In this document: positions 1-6,684 of the stretch, piece after piece | Layout: every line of letters starts with the position of its first letter | Position numbering within the stretch: the stretch's first letter is position 1 | Assembly (NCBI GenBank): GCA_025454125.1 | Contig: JALOPA010000090.1 | Span: 1 to 7,050 of the forward strand | Direction: 5' to 3' | Length of the DNA stretch: 7,050 nt | DNA from: Thermodesulfobacteriota bacterium | GTDB lineage: Bacteria; Desulfobacterota; DSM-4660; Desulfatiglandales; HGW-15 | Notes under the pieces: generated by a model | What the model was told of the DNA's origin: nothing | The model's database searches: none | What the model saw: the letters and a program-made list of their open reading frames with translations, nothing else | Translations under genes and position numbers: made by a program

Positions 1-1002
1 CACCAGCACAGCGTCCGGGGTGTCGACCACAAGGCAATTCTTCAGACCAAGACAGGAGACCAGCCGTCCTCCCCGGCTTGAAACAAAACTGCCCTTGCAG
101 TCGATCATCAGGCAGTCCCCGTCTTTGAGATTCTGCTTGTCGTCACACTCCTTTTCCCGCAATTCATAGAGCGACTCCCAGGAGCCCACGTCACTCCACC
201 CGCAATCGCATGGAACCACGAAGACGGGCGTACTGGTTCTTTCCATGATCCCGTAATCAAAGGAGATGGAATCCAGTTTCTCATACACTCCTTCCAGCAC
301 ATTCTCGAAACTGTCGGTTCCCAGGGACGGCTTCAGCCGCATCAGACCCTCGTGAAGCTGGGGAAGATGCCGTTCCATCTCCTTCAGAAGGGTTGCAGGG
401 GTAGCGACGAAGATCCCGGCGTTCCACAGATAGTCTCCCCTGACGAGATACCGTTTGGCTTTTTCCAGGCTCGGTTTCTCCACAAAAGCCTTCACTCGGT
501 AAGCCTTCTGCTTCCAGAAGTCGGGCCGCTCTTCATACCACTGGATGTAACCGTATCCCGTCTCCGGCCGGGTGGGAACAATGCCGAGGGTCACGATCGT
601 TCCTGCCGCAGCGATCTCTGCAGCTCGGCCGACGCTTTCCAGCAGGGCAGCGGGATTCGCCACATAATGATCGGCAGGAAGAAACACCACAGGGTCCTTG
701 CTTCCGAGATGATCGGCATAAAGGGCTCCGAGACCTATGCAGGCGGCCGTATTCCTTCCCACCGGCTCGGCCAGGAGTTGGACCCTTCTGTCCCTGAAGA
801 GGGCTGTCGCCTCCGGCAGGTGCTCCTGACCCAGGACAACGATCATGTGCTCGTCCCTGAACGCAGACGCCATCCTGTCGCAGGTCTCCACCACCAGGGG
901 GCCCTTGCCCGTGATGTTTAGGAACTGCTTGGGTTTTGCCTTCCGGCTCATGGGCCAGAACCGCGTCCCCGAGCCGCCGGCCATGATAACGGCATACATC
1001 AT
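1..1002 (-). CDS. manC: Mannose-1-phosphate guanylyltransferase (GDP-mannose pyrophosphorylase), 3' end outside window
   Basis: Makes GDP-mannose and pyrophosphate from GTP and mannose 1-phosphate in the cytoplasm, feeding O-antigen, capsule or other mannose/fucose-containing glycans. The frame is open for 334 codons from 1002 to the left edge with no stop. Visible motifs are the nucleotidyltransferase loop GGSGTRFWPMSR (9-20) followed by PKQ (24-26), EPVGRNTA (79-86), PADH (109-112), TRPETGYGYI (144-153), FVEKP (173-177), WNAGIF (193-198), DYGIME (249-254) and GWSDVGSW (268-275). Single-domain members run to roughly 350-360 residues, so probably only a few tens of residues are missing. A C-terminal phosphomannose isomerase domain, as in bifunctional forms, cannot be excluded. 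There are two adjacent ATGs (1002 and 999). GGAGAG upstream sits 4 nt from the first and 7 nt from the second, so 999, giving the family-typical MYAVIMAGG, may be the real start. The gene lies 189 bp downstream of argJ across a repeat, so it is probably a separate transcription unit. Confidence 0.93.
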   Translation of the reverse strand, partial: MMYAVIMAGGSGTRFWPMSRKAKPKQFLNITGKGPLVVETCDRMASAFRDEHMIVVLGQEHLPEATALFRDRRVQLLAEPVGRNTAACIGLGALYADHLGSKDPVVFLPADHYVANPAALLESVGRAAEIAAAGTIVTLGIVPTRPETGYGYIQWYEERPDFWKQKAYRVKAFVEKPSLEKAKRYLVRGDYLWNAGIFVATPATLLKEMERHLPQLHEGLMRLKPSLGTDSFENVLEGVYEKLDSISFDYGIMERTSTPVFVVPCDCGWSDVGSWESLYELREKECDDKQNLKDGDCLMIDCKGSFVSSRGGRLVSCLGLKNCLVVDTPDAVLV

Positions 1003-1024
1003 CGGTCTCTCCGAATTCCCCTCA

Positions 1025-1190
1025 AATTAAGAAAAGCACGAAATTCGAAGCACGAAATCCGAAACAAAACCAAAATTCAAAATCCTAATGACCCAAACGT
1101 AGAGTCCACGTGAAAGGCTATTGTTTGAGACTTTTGAATTTGTGTCATTTGAAATTGTTTCGTGCTTCGTGCTTCGATTTTCGAATTTGC
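1025..1190. repeat. Large imperfect inverted repeat with 7-bp periodic arms between argJ and manC
   Basis: On the + strand 1032-1066 reads as five heptamers: AAAAGCA, CGAAATT, CGAAGCA, CGAAATC, CGAAACA. On the - strand 1190-1156 reads GCAAATT, CGAAAAT, CGAAGCA, CGAAGCA, CGAAACA. The best-matching core, 1046-1067 against the complement of 1155-1176, agrees at 19 of 22 positions. An inner AT-rich pair follows (CAAAATTCAAAATC near 1070-1083 against the complement of a stretch near 1128-1142). The centre, about 1090-1125, looks unique. The element ends 2 bp from the argJ stop codon and begins about 22 bp upstream of the manC start. It encodes nothing plausible. From memory, similar sequences are dispersed between genes in environmental Desulfobacterota genomes; I could not verify this. 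A T-run typical of an intrinsic terminator is absent. Confidence 0.8.
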
Positions 1191-1191
1191 C

Positions 1192-2382
1192 CTACGTCCT
1201 GTAGTCTGCATTAATGGTAACGTATTCATGGGTCAAATCGCAGGTGGTGATGTGATCTTCAAATTCCCCTTCGTGAAGATCCACGGTCAAGGAAAACTCC
1301 TTGCCCTTCATGACCGCCGCCGCCTTGGCTTCAGGCTCGGGCCCTTGGCCCATGCCCTTTTCCACGATCTTCACTTCGTCCACCCAGATCGCCACCCCTT
1401 CCTCCCTCATCCGGATCCCTGAACGGCCGAGAGCCGCCATGATTCGCCCCCAGTTGGGGTCCGAGCCGTAGAACGCTGTCTTGACCAGGGCGGAATTGGC
1501 CACGGTCCTGGCTGCGGCAAGTGCATCCGCAGGGGTGGCCGCCCCTTTGATCGTGATGCGGATCAACTTCGTCGCCCCTTCCCCGTCCCTTACGATCAGG
1601 GCGGAGAGGTCCTCCATCACACGGGTCAATCCTCCCCTGAACTCCTTGAAATCCTCAGGGTTCAGGTTCCCGTTCCCGGCCGCGCCGTTGGCAAGGACAA
1701 AGACCGTGTCGTTCGTGCTCATGTCCCCGTCCACGGTGATCCGGTTGAACGTTCTTTCCACTCCCCACCCCAAGGCCTCGCTCAGTCGTGCAGGATCCAC
1801 GGCGATGTCGGTTAGGATGAAGCAGAGCATGGTCGCCATGTCGGGCATGATCATACCCGCGCCTTTTGCCATTCCCACTACCTTGTAGGGTTTTCCGCCT
1901 GCTTTCCCCTCATACAGGGAGAGTTTGGGGAATGAATCCGTGGTCATGATCGCTTCCACCACGCGAGGAACAGCCTCGGCCGCCAGCCCTCTCACAAGCT
2001 CCGGGAGAGCCATTTCGATCGTCTCGGCCTTCAGAGGCGCTCCGATCACTCCTGTGGAGGCAACGAGCACCTGCTCGACGCTGATCCCCAATTCCCTGGC
2101 AGCCGCCTGGACCGTGGAGCGCGCGCTCTTAAGACCTGCTTCCCCGGTGCACGCATTGGCGTTGCCGGAATTGGCGATGATGGCCCTGGCCCTGCCCGTC
2201 TTGATGTGGCCCTGGCTGACCAGAACCGGAGCCGCTTTCACTTTGTTTCCGGTGAATACGCCGGCCGCGCTCGCCTCCCTTTCAGAAACAATGAGGGCCA
2301 GATCCAGCCCGCCCCTCTTCTTGATGCCCGCGGCCATGACCGAGGCTTTGAAGCCCGGCACGAGATACTTTTCCGATCCCAT
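1192..2382 (-). CDS. argJ: Arginine biosynthesis protein ArgJ (glutamate N-acetyltransferase, possibly bifunctional)
   Basis: Transfers the acetyl group from N-acetylornithine to glutamate, giving ornithine and N-acetylglutamate (the recycling step of arginine synthesis). Many members also acetylate glutamate from acetyl-CoA; the sequence alone does not settle which type this is. The enzyme is made as one chain that cleaves itself before a threonine. That site is seen here as KGAGMIMPDMATML with nucleophile T184, counted from the ATG at 2382. The oxyanion-hole pair is T110-G111 in ASTGVIG. DGEGATK (266-272), GSDPNWGR and the C-terminal NADYRT, which closes the active site in the family, are all present. 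The length of 396 aa is normal. A GTG at 2406 would add eight residues, but it lies at the edge of a repeat and has no ribosome site. The ATG at 2382 has AGAGGA five to six bases upstream and is preferred. The gene lies 140 bp downstream of secA and may be co-transcribed with it. Confidence 0.95.
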   Translation of the reverse strand: MGSEKYLVPGFKASVMAAGIKKRGGLDLALIVSEREASAAGVFTGNKVKAAPVLVSQGHIKTGRARAIIANSGNANACTGEAGLKSARSTVQAAARELGISVEQVLVASTGVIGAPLKAETIEMALPELVRGLAAEAVPRVVEAIMTTDSFPKLSLYEGKAGGKPYKVVGMAKGAGMIMPDMATMLCFILTDIAVDPARLSEALGWGVERTFNRITVDGDMSTNDTVFVLANGAAGNGNLNPEDFKEFRGGLTRVMEDLSALIVRDGEGATKLIRITIKGAATPADALAAARTVANSALVKTAFYGSDPNWGRIMAALGRSGIRMREEGVAIWVDEVKIVEKGMGQGPEPEAKAAAVMKGKEFSLTVDLHEGEFEDHITTCDLTHEYVTINADYRT

Positions 2383-2386
2383 TTTT

Positions 2387-2392
2387 TCCTCT
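2387..2392 (-). promoter_or_regulatory. Ribosome binding site that decides the argJ start
   Basis: On the minus strand AGAGGA, followed by a run of A, precedes the ATG at 2382, with five bases between GAGG and the ATG. The in-frame GTG at 2406 has only repeat sequence upstream and no purine-rich site, so this site favours the shorter protein. Confidence 0.7.
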
Positions 2393-2405
2393 TTTGGCAG
2401 GTCCA

Positions 2406-2433
2406 CGTTGACCGTTCACCGTTGTCCGTGGTC
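2406..2433 (-). repeat. Four tandem heptamers, consensus GWSMACG
   Basis: Read on the minus strand from 2433, the sequence is GACCACG, GACAACG, GTGAACG, GTCAACG: four perfect 7-bp steps sharing G at position 1 and ACG at the end. The array stops at the GTG triplet that would be the upstream start of argJ. It sits 5 bp from the neighbouring AGTRACR palindrome. No coding role is apparent. Confidence 0.75.
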
Positions 2434-2438
2434 AGGGC

Positions 2439-2516
2439 AGTAACAAGTAACGAGTGACAAGTGACGAGGAGTATTTTTTCTTGTTACTTGTCACTTGTTA
2501 CTTGTCACTCGTCACT
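2439..2516. repeat. Inverted arrays of the heptamer AGTRACR in the secA-argJ gap
   Basis: The + strand holds four heptamers at 2439-2466 (AGTAACA, AGTAACG, AGTGACA, AGTGACG). The - strand holds five at 2516-2482 (AGTGACG, AGTGACA, AGTAACA, AGTGACA, AGTAACA). The two arms can pair over about 30 positions, and the differences are all A/G transitions. The spacer between them is T-rich on the + strand (about 2469-2481). A transcript running from secA into argJ would form a long hairpin starting 6 bases after the secA stop. No U-tract follows the stem, so it is not a textbook intrinsic terminator, although it could slow polymerase or protect the 3' end of the secA message. Confidence 0.85.
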
Positions 2517-2522
2517 TTCTTC

Positions 2523-5390
2523 TCACGCATTTTTTCCGTGACACTTCTTGTATTTCTTTCCGCTTCCGCAGGGGCACGGATCGTTGCGCCCGACCTTCTT
2601 GCCTTCCCTCTTGACCGTCTCGATTCGGGCCGCCCCGTCCCCATGGCTGAACTGCATGGTCCTTGCTTTTTTGCGGGGCAGTTCCTCCTCCTTCGGCTTT
2701 TCCTTCATGAGCCGGATGCGCGAGAGGGTCACCAGGGTCTCCTCCTTGATGCGCTCCATCAGCCCTTCGAACAGCGCAAAGCCTTCCTTCTTGTACTCCC
2801 TTAACGGGTCGAGGTGGCCGTAGCCCCTCAAGCCGATGCCTTCCTTCATGCTCTCCATGTCCTGGAGGTGGTCCACCCACTGGTGATCAATGATTTGGAG
2901 GAGGAAGTATTTCTCGATGGCCTTCAAATCGTCTTTTCCGAATTCCAGCTCCCGCTTCTCGTGGGTTTTCCACGCCTCTTCCTTGAGGCTCTCTCTCAGC
3001 TCATCCGGCTTGAGCGCCTGGAACTCTTCCTCTTCCATGTCCGGGGGCCCGAGCTTGAGGCGAACCCCGAAGAGCCGGGCCGCATGATCCTTCAACCCCT
3101 GGATCTCCCAATCCTCAGGGTGCGCCTTCGGATCCGTGTACGCATCGATCAGGGCGTCCGCCTTCTCTTCCATCATGGTGCGAATGATCTCGTCGATCCC
3201 CTCTCCGGAAAGAATGTCCCTTCTCAGGGTGTAGATGATGTCCCGCTGGGTGTTCATCACGTCATCGTATTCGAGCAGGTGTTTCCGGATGTCGAAGTTG
3301 TGAGCCTCCACCTTTTTCTGCGCGTTCTCGATGGCCCTGGAGATCAGGTTGTGCTCGATGGGTTCGCCCTCCTCCATGCCGAGGCGGCCCATGACGGACG
3401 CAATCCGGTCGGAGCCGAAGATCCTGAGCAGATCGTCCTCCAGGGAAAGATAGAAACGGGAACTGCCCGGGTCTCCCTGCCGGCCGGAGCGGCCCCTGAG
3501 CTGGTTGTCGATCCGCCGGCTCTCATGCCTTTCCGTGCCCAGGATATGAAGCCCGCCCAGGCCCACCACCCCCTCGCCGAGCACAATGTCCGTGCCTCGG
3601 CCGGCCATGTTGGTGGAGATGGTCACGGTTTTCGGCTGACCGGCCCTGGCCACGATTTCCGCTTCTTTCTCGTGGTGCTTGGCATTGAGGACGGAGTGGG
3701 GAATCCCCGTGCGGGCCAGCATCTTGCTGAGCATCTCGGATTTCTCGATCGTGATCGTTCCGACCAGGACCGGCTGGCCCCTGTCGTAGAGATCTTTGAT
3801 CTCCTCCACCACGGCCTTGAACTTCTCCCGCTCGGTTTTGTAGATGGCGTCAGGGTAATCGGTCCGGATCATTTTCTTGTTGGTGGGGACGACGGCCACA
3901 TCCAGCTTGTAGGTGCTCATGAATTCCGCAGCCTCGGTGTCCGCCGTTCCGGTCATGCCGGCCAGCTTCTCGTACATGCGAAAGAAGTTCTGGAACGTGA
4001 CGGTCGCCAGCGTCTGGTTCTCTTCGGCGACACTCACCCCCTCCTTGGCCTCCACCGCCTGGTGAAGCCCGTCGCTCCAGCGCCGGCCAGGCATCATGCG
4101 GCCTGTGAACTCGTCCACGATCACCACCTGGTCATCCTTGATCACGTAGTGAACGTCTTTCTCGAAAAGCCAGTAGGCTTTGATCAGCTGGTGCGTGGCG
4201 TGGAGCAACTCCGACGTGCGCAGATACCGGTCCTCCACTTCTTTGAGGCGTGCGGTTTTCTCATCCTCGCTGAGGTTTTGATCCTCTCGGATGTGATGGC
4301 TCTGCTCGTCGATGTCCGGAAGAGAAAAATCTTCCGTGCCGGCGCCGGCCAGGAGCTTGATCCCCTTGTCCGTCAGCTCGACGGCGTTGCTCCGCTCGTC
4401 GATGGTGCAGTAGAGTTCCTGGTCGATTTCCGGAAGGACCTTCTGGGCGCTCAGCATGGCCTCCAGCCGGTCCACCTCTTTCTTGATATTCGGGTTTTTG
4501 GCGACGATGTCCAGATACCCGGGGTTCTTGGGATCCCCTCGTTTGACCTTGAGAAGCAGCTCGATGCTCCGGTCCCCGTCCCCTGAGGCTTCGAGAAGCT
4601 GCTTGGCTTCCTGGAGGGTGGAGCGCACCACTGCGCTCTGCTTTCTCCTCAGGTTGATGACCAGGGGCTTGACCTCCACGTACATCTTGTTCTCGCTGCG
4701 CTCCACGGGCCCGCTGATGATGAGAGGGGTCCTGGCCTCGTCGATCAGGATGCTGTCCACCTCGTCCACGATGGCGTAGTGAAATCCCCGCTGGACAAAG
4801 TCCCTGGCGTCGAACTTCATGTTGTCCCGGAGATAGTCAAAGCCGAATTCATTGTTGGTGCCGTAGGTGATGTCGCATCCATAGGCGGCCTTTCGCGCCG
4901 CGTCGTCCAGACCGTGAACAATGACGCCCACGGACAGACCCAGGAACTTGTAGATCCCTCCCATCCACTCCGCGTCACGCCTGGCCAGGTAGTCGTTCAC
5001 CGTGACCAGGTGCACGCCCCGGCCCGTGAGCGCGTTGAGGTAAAGAGGAAGAGTGGCGGCCAGGGTTTTGCCTTCGCCGGTTTTCATCTCCGCGATTTTG
5101 CCTTCGTGAAGAACGATCCCGCCGATGAGCTGAACGTCGAAGTGCCTCATGCGGAGCACGCGCACAGAAGCTTCGCGGACCGCGGCAAAGGCCTCGGGGA
5201 GAAGGTCCTCCAGGGGCTCTCCCTTTGCCACCCTTTCCTTGAACTCGGCTGTCTTAGCCTGGAGTTCTGCGTCCGACAAGGGCTGGAACCGAGGCTCCAG
5301 GCTGTTGATCTGGTCGACAAAAGGAGCCATTCGTTTCAGCTCTCTCTCGTTCTTGCTGCCGAAAATACCTTTGATTAGGGAACCAAGCAT
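2523..5390 (-). CDS. secA: Preprotein translocase ATPase SecA
   Basis: Cytoplasmic and membrane-associated motor that drives unfolded preproteins through SecYEG by ATP hydrolysis. The chain is 955 aa, against about 901 in E. coli. Visible in order: N-terminal [19 protein letters not shown]; Walker A TGEGKT (104-109, K108); the DEAD-type DEVDS box (209-213) followed by [15 protein letters not shown]; the preprotein cross-linking region with an extra segment of about 70 residues (about 245-320, including RGDPKNP at 284-290); [21 protein letters not shown] (425-445); [19 protein letters not shown] (596-605); motif [15 protein letters not shown] (630-642); the helical scaffold and wing; a charged linker; and the C-terminal zinc-binding tail C939-x-C941-x8-C950-H951, which binds SecB/ribosome in the family. 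All key residues are present, so the gene looks functional. The ATG at 5390 has only a weak purine tract upstream (GAGTGG), but the family N-terminus fits well. The upstream leader carries a repeat element and a possible promoter. Confidence 0.98.
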   Translation of the reverse strand: MLGSLIKGIFGSKNERELKRMAPFVDQINSLEPRFQPLSDAELQAKTAEFKERVAKGEPLEDLLPEAFAAVREASVRVLRMRHFDVQLIGGIVLHEGKIAEMKTGEGKTLAATLPLYLNALTGRGVHLVTVNDYLARRDAEWMGGIYKFLGLSVGVIVHGLDDAARKAAYGCDITYGTNNEFGFDYLRDNMKFDARDFVQRGFHYAIVDEVDSILIDEARTPLIISGPVERSENKMYVEVKPLVINLRRKQSAVVRSTLQEAKQLLEASGDGDRSIELLLKVKRGDPKNPGYLDIVAKNPNIKKEVDRLEAMLSAQKVLPEIDQELYCTIDERSNAVELTDKGIKLLAGAGTEDFSLPDIDEQSHHIREDQNLSEDEKTARLKEVEDRYLRTSELLHATHQLIKAYWLFEKDVHYVIKDDQVVIVDEFTGRMMPGRRWSDGLHQAVEAKEGVSVAEENQTLATVTFQNFFRMYEKLAGMTGTADTEAAEFMSTYKLDVAVVPTNKKMIRTDYPDAIYKTEREKFKAVVEEIKDLYDRGQPVLVGTITIEKSEMLSKMLARTGIPHSVLNAKHHEKEAEIVARAGQPKTVTISTNMAGRGTDIVLGEGVVGLGGLHILGTERHESRRIDNQLRGRSGRQGDPGSSRFYLSLEDDLLRIFGSDRIASVMGRLGMEEGEPIEHNLISRAIENAQKKVEAHNFDIRKHLLEYDDVMNTQRDIIYTLRRDILSGEGIDEIIRTMMEEKADALIDAYTDPKAHPEDWEIQGLKDHAARLFGVRLKLGPPDMEEEEFQALKPDELRESLKEEAWKTHEKRELEFGKDDLKAIEKYFLLQIIDHQWVDHLQDMESMKEGIGLRGYGHLDPLREYKKEGFALFEGLMERIKEETLVTLSRIRLMKEKPKEEELPRKKARTMQFSHGDGAARIETVKREGKKVGRNDPCPCGSGKKYKKCHGKNA

Positions 5391-5438
5391 CTTGAACCAC
5401 TCAGGTTTTAATTATTTGCTCTCCATGAGCCTTATAGC

Positions 5439-5567
5439 AGGCTGCTGAAAACTCGTCTTTAAAGCTCTTGATGTCATTCCCGCGAAAGCGGGAATCCAGT
5501 CTTTCCTGGTTCTTCTGGACTCCCGCCTGCGCGGGAGTGACGGAGGGAATGTGTTTTTCAGCAACCT
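5439..5567. mobile_element. MITE-like palindromic element with terminal inverted repeats and two GC-rich hairpins
   Basis: The ends are AGGCTGCTGAAAAC at 5439-5452 and, on the other strand, AGGTTGCTGAAAAAC at 5567-5553 (one substitution and one extra A). Inside are two 27-bp units in inverted orientation, 5473-5499 and 5515-5541, matching at 23 of 27 positions. Each unit is itself a hairpin: ATTCCCGC-GAAA-GCGGGAAT at 5476-5495 and ACTCCCGC-CTGC-GCGGGAGT at 5519-5538. The core GTCATTCCCGCGAAAGCGGG belongs to a very common class of dispersed bacterial palindromes and resembles the ATTCCC...GGGAAT core of Neisseria dRS3. There is no transposase, so any movement would need help in trans. I could not identify a clear target-site duplication. 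An open frame across it (5594-5412, minus) is a repeat translation, not a gene. Confidence 0.8.
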
Positions 5568-5585
5568 TCCAGGAAAAGATTTCAG

Positions 5586-5614
5586 ATTATACACGAGGAT
5601 GCGCCGGATGGGAA
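5586..5614 (-). promoter_or_regulatory. Candidate sigma-70-type promoter upstream of secA
   Basis: On the minus strand TTCCCA (5614-5609; 4 of 6 to TTGACA), a 17-bp spacer and a perfect TATAAT (5591-5586) lie just downstream of the M23 peptidase stop. Transcription would begin near 5579 and give secA a leader of about 190 nt containing the whole palindromic element. This is sequence matching only; secA could instead be read from upstream with the peptidase gene. Confidence 0.4.
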
Positions 5615-5622
5615 ACTAAAAG

Positions 5623-6555
5623 CTAATTGAGGATGTATCGGAGGGGATTGACAGGGACTCCGTTCAAATGAATCTCATAGTGAAGGTGAGCACCCGTGGT
5701 TCTGCCCGAATCCCCCACCTGGGCGATTTCCTGGTGCCGCCGAACCGCCTGGCCTTTCTTCACATGGACCTTGTCCAGGTGGGCATACATGGTGTTCAGG
5801 CCATACCCATGGTGGATGATCACGGTCCTTCCGTACCCCGGGTCCGACTCGACGGACACCACGACCCCGTCAGCCGGAGCAATCACAGGAGCTCCTTTCC
5901 TGTTGCAGATGTCCAGGCCCCGGTGCAGTTCCTTTTCGCTGGTGAAGGGGGAAATCCGATACCCGAATCCGGAACTCACCCAACCTCGGGCGGGCCACAC
6001 CGAAGGGGTGCTGGAGAGGATGGACTTCTGCCGGTCCAGGAGCCTCATGAGCTCGGCCTTTTCGCCCTTTTGAGCTGAAATGTCGTTGTCCAGGTTGTCG
6101 AGTGACTTGTACATCATGCGCACGAGTTTCTTGTGGCCTTTTTCAGAAGGGGAGTTGAGGCCTCCTGTGCTGGAATCCGACCCGCCGATGCCCACGAACT
6201 GCTGAGGGTCTCCCGCATGCTCGATTGCGCCTGTTTTGGCGGGATCCATGCTCACCATGGCCCTCACTTTTCTGTCGAATTCCTTGAGTTCAGCCATCTT
6301 CTGGTTGATGTTTTCCACCTTCCCTGCCAGGGAATCGATCTGCTGTTTCTGAAGCGAGTTTTCCTCTTGGAGGCTGGTGAGATTCGGGAGATTGCGCTTG
6401 ATGGAAAGATAGTCTCTTAGGACCCACGTCAGAGAAAGGCTGCCGGCAAAGAAGAAGAAAACAAGGGAGAAAACCCAGAACCTCGGTATCTTGATCTGCC
6501 TGATCTTTCTAGGTCCCTCCGGCACGACAACGATAGTAATCTTCTTGGATGCCAT
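5623..6555 (-). CDS. Membrane-anchored M23 family metallopeptidase (LytM/peptidoglycan endopeptidase type)
   Basis: A predicted periplasmic zinc peptidase, or amidase activator, acting on peptidoglycan cross-links. The 310-aa protein has a short basic cytoplasmic N-terminus with PRKIRQIKIPR, one membrane segment (about 26-46, rich in F, V and L), a coiled-coil region (about 60-100), a low-complexity Gly/Ser linker (about 121-137), a second helical stretch (about 140-180), and a C-terminal M23 domain from about 188. Zinc ligands H211 and D215 are in HRGLD and H292 is in HLH. The catalytic histidines H259 (MYAHL) and H290 are also present, so the domain should be active rather than a degenerate EnvC/NlpD-like activator. 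GWVSSGFGYRISPF and PADGVVV are typical of the family. The stop is 232 bp before secA. The ATG at 6555 has only a modest GAGAAG upstream. The exact substrate cannot be told from sequence. Confidence 0.92.
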   Translation of the reverse strand: MASKKITIVVVPEGPRKIRQIKIPRFWVFSLVFFFFAGSLSLTWVLRDYLSIKRNLPNLTSLQEENSLQKQQIDSLAGKVENINQKMAELKEFDRKVRAMVSMDPAKTGAIEHAGDPQQFVGIGGSDSSTGGLNSPSEKGHKKLVRMMYKSLDNLDNDISAQKGEKAELMRLLDRQKSILSSTPSVWPARGWVSSGFGYRISPFTSEKELHRGLDICNRKGAPVIAPADGVVVSVESDPGYGRTVIIHHGYGLNTMYAHLDKVHVKKGQAVRRHQEIAQVGDSGRTTGAHLHYEIHLNGVPVNPLRYILN

Positions 6556-6654
6556 TGGCGCTTCTCAAGGTTCAGGTGAATTGGAGAATGAGCGAAATCC
6601 AGAGGAGATCGCTGTTTCGGGCCTAGGATGAACAGCAGAAGGCAAGACCCCAAT

Positions 6655-6684
6655 AGGCTACCATGGCCAAAAAAGCGATGTCAA
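6655..6684 (-). promoter_or_regulatory. Candidate promoter overlapping the uvrC stop codon
   Basis: On the minus strand a perfect TTGACA (6684-6679) shares three bases with the uvrC TGA stop. An 18-bp spacer leads to TAGCCT (6660-6655; 3 of 6 to TATAAT, including the first two positions and the last). It could start a transcript for the M23 peptidase and perhaps secA and argJ, with a 5' leader near 90 nt. The weak -10 keeps confidence low. The rest of the 125-bp gap holds no convincing terminator. Confidence 0.35.

Noticed and set aside
1..302. A possible frameshift or break in the guanylyltransferase gene, suggested by a short 64-codon minus frame there.
   Set aside because: Translating the minus strand from 1002 to 1 gives one continuous frame with all family motifs in order. 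The short frame is a shadow in another register.
352..1030. Open frames of 189 and 61 codons on the + strand.
   Set aside because: Both lie opposite or largely opposite the guanylyltransferase gene, whose motifs are unbroken on the minus strand; neither resembles a known protein.
1032..1190. A CRISPR-like array, because of spaced repeats.
   Set aside because: The units are 7 bp, contiguous and arranged in inverted arms, with no unique spacers and no cas genes.
2439..2516. An intrinsic terminator after secA.
   Set aside because: The stem is long but AT-rich and mismatched, and no T-tract follows it on the minus strand. The T-run present is in the loop on the + strand.
2814..4586. A 590-codon open frame on the + strand opposite secA.
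   Set aside because: It is antisense to an intact, highly conserved secA. Its composition (rich in H, V, L and D) is what the complement of biased GC-rich codons produces, and it has no recognisable domain.
5391..5438. A promoter with TATAAG next to the left end of the palindromic element, upstream of secA.
   Set aside because: No acceptable -35 hexamer lies at 16-18 bp; the TATAAT at 5591-5586 is a better candidate.
5412..5594. A 60-codon minus-strand frame just upstream of secA, containing DWIPAFAGMT, considered as a SecM-like arrest peptide.
   Set aside because: Most of the peptide is a translation of the palindromic element; the RRRES...DWIPAFAGMT string is a familiar artefact of this repeat class. 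It has no signal sequence and no true arrest motif; the WI...G likeness is accidental.
6429..6653. A 74-codon minus frame overlapping the peptidase start.
   Set aside because: It overlaps the peptidase's signal/membrane region in another frame and has no family resemblance or ribosome site.
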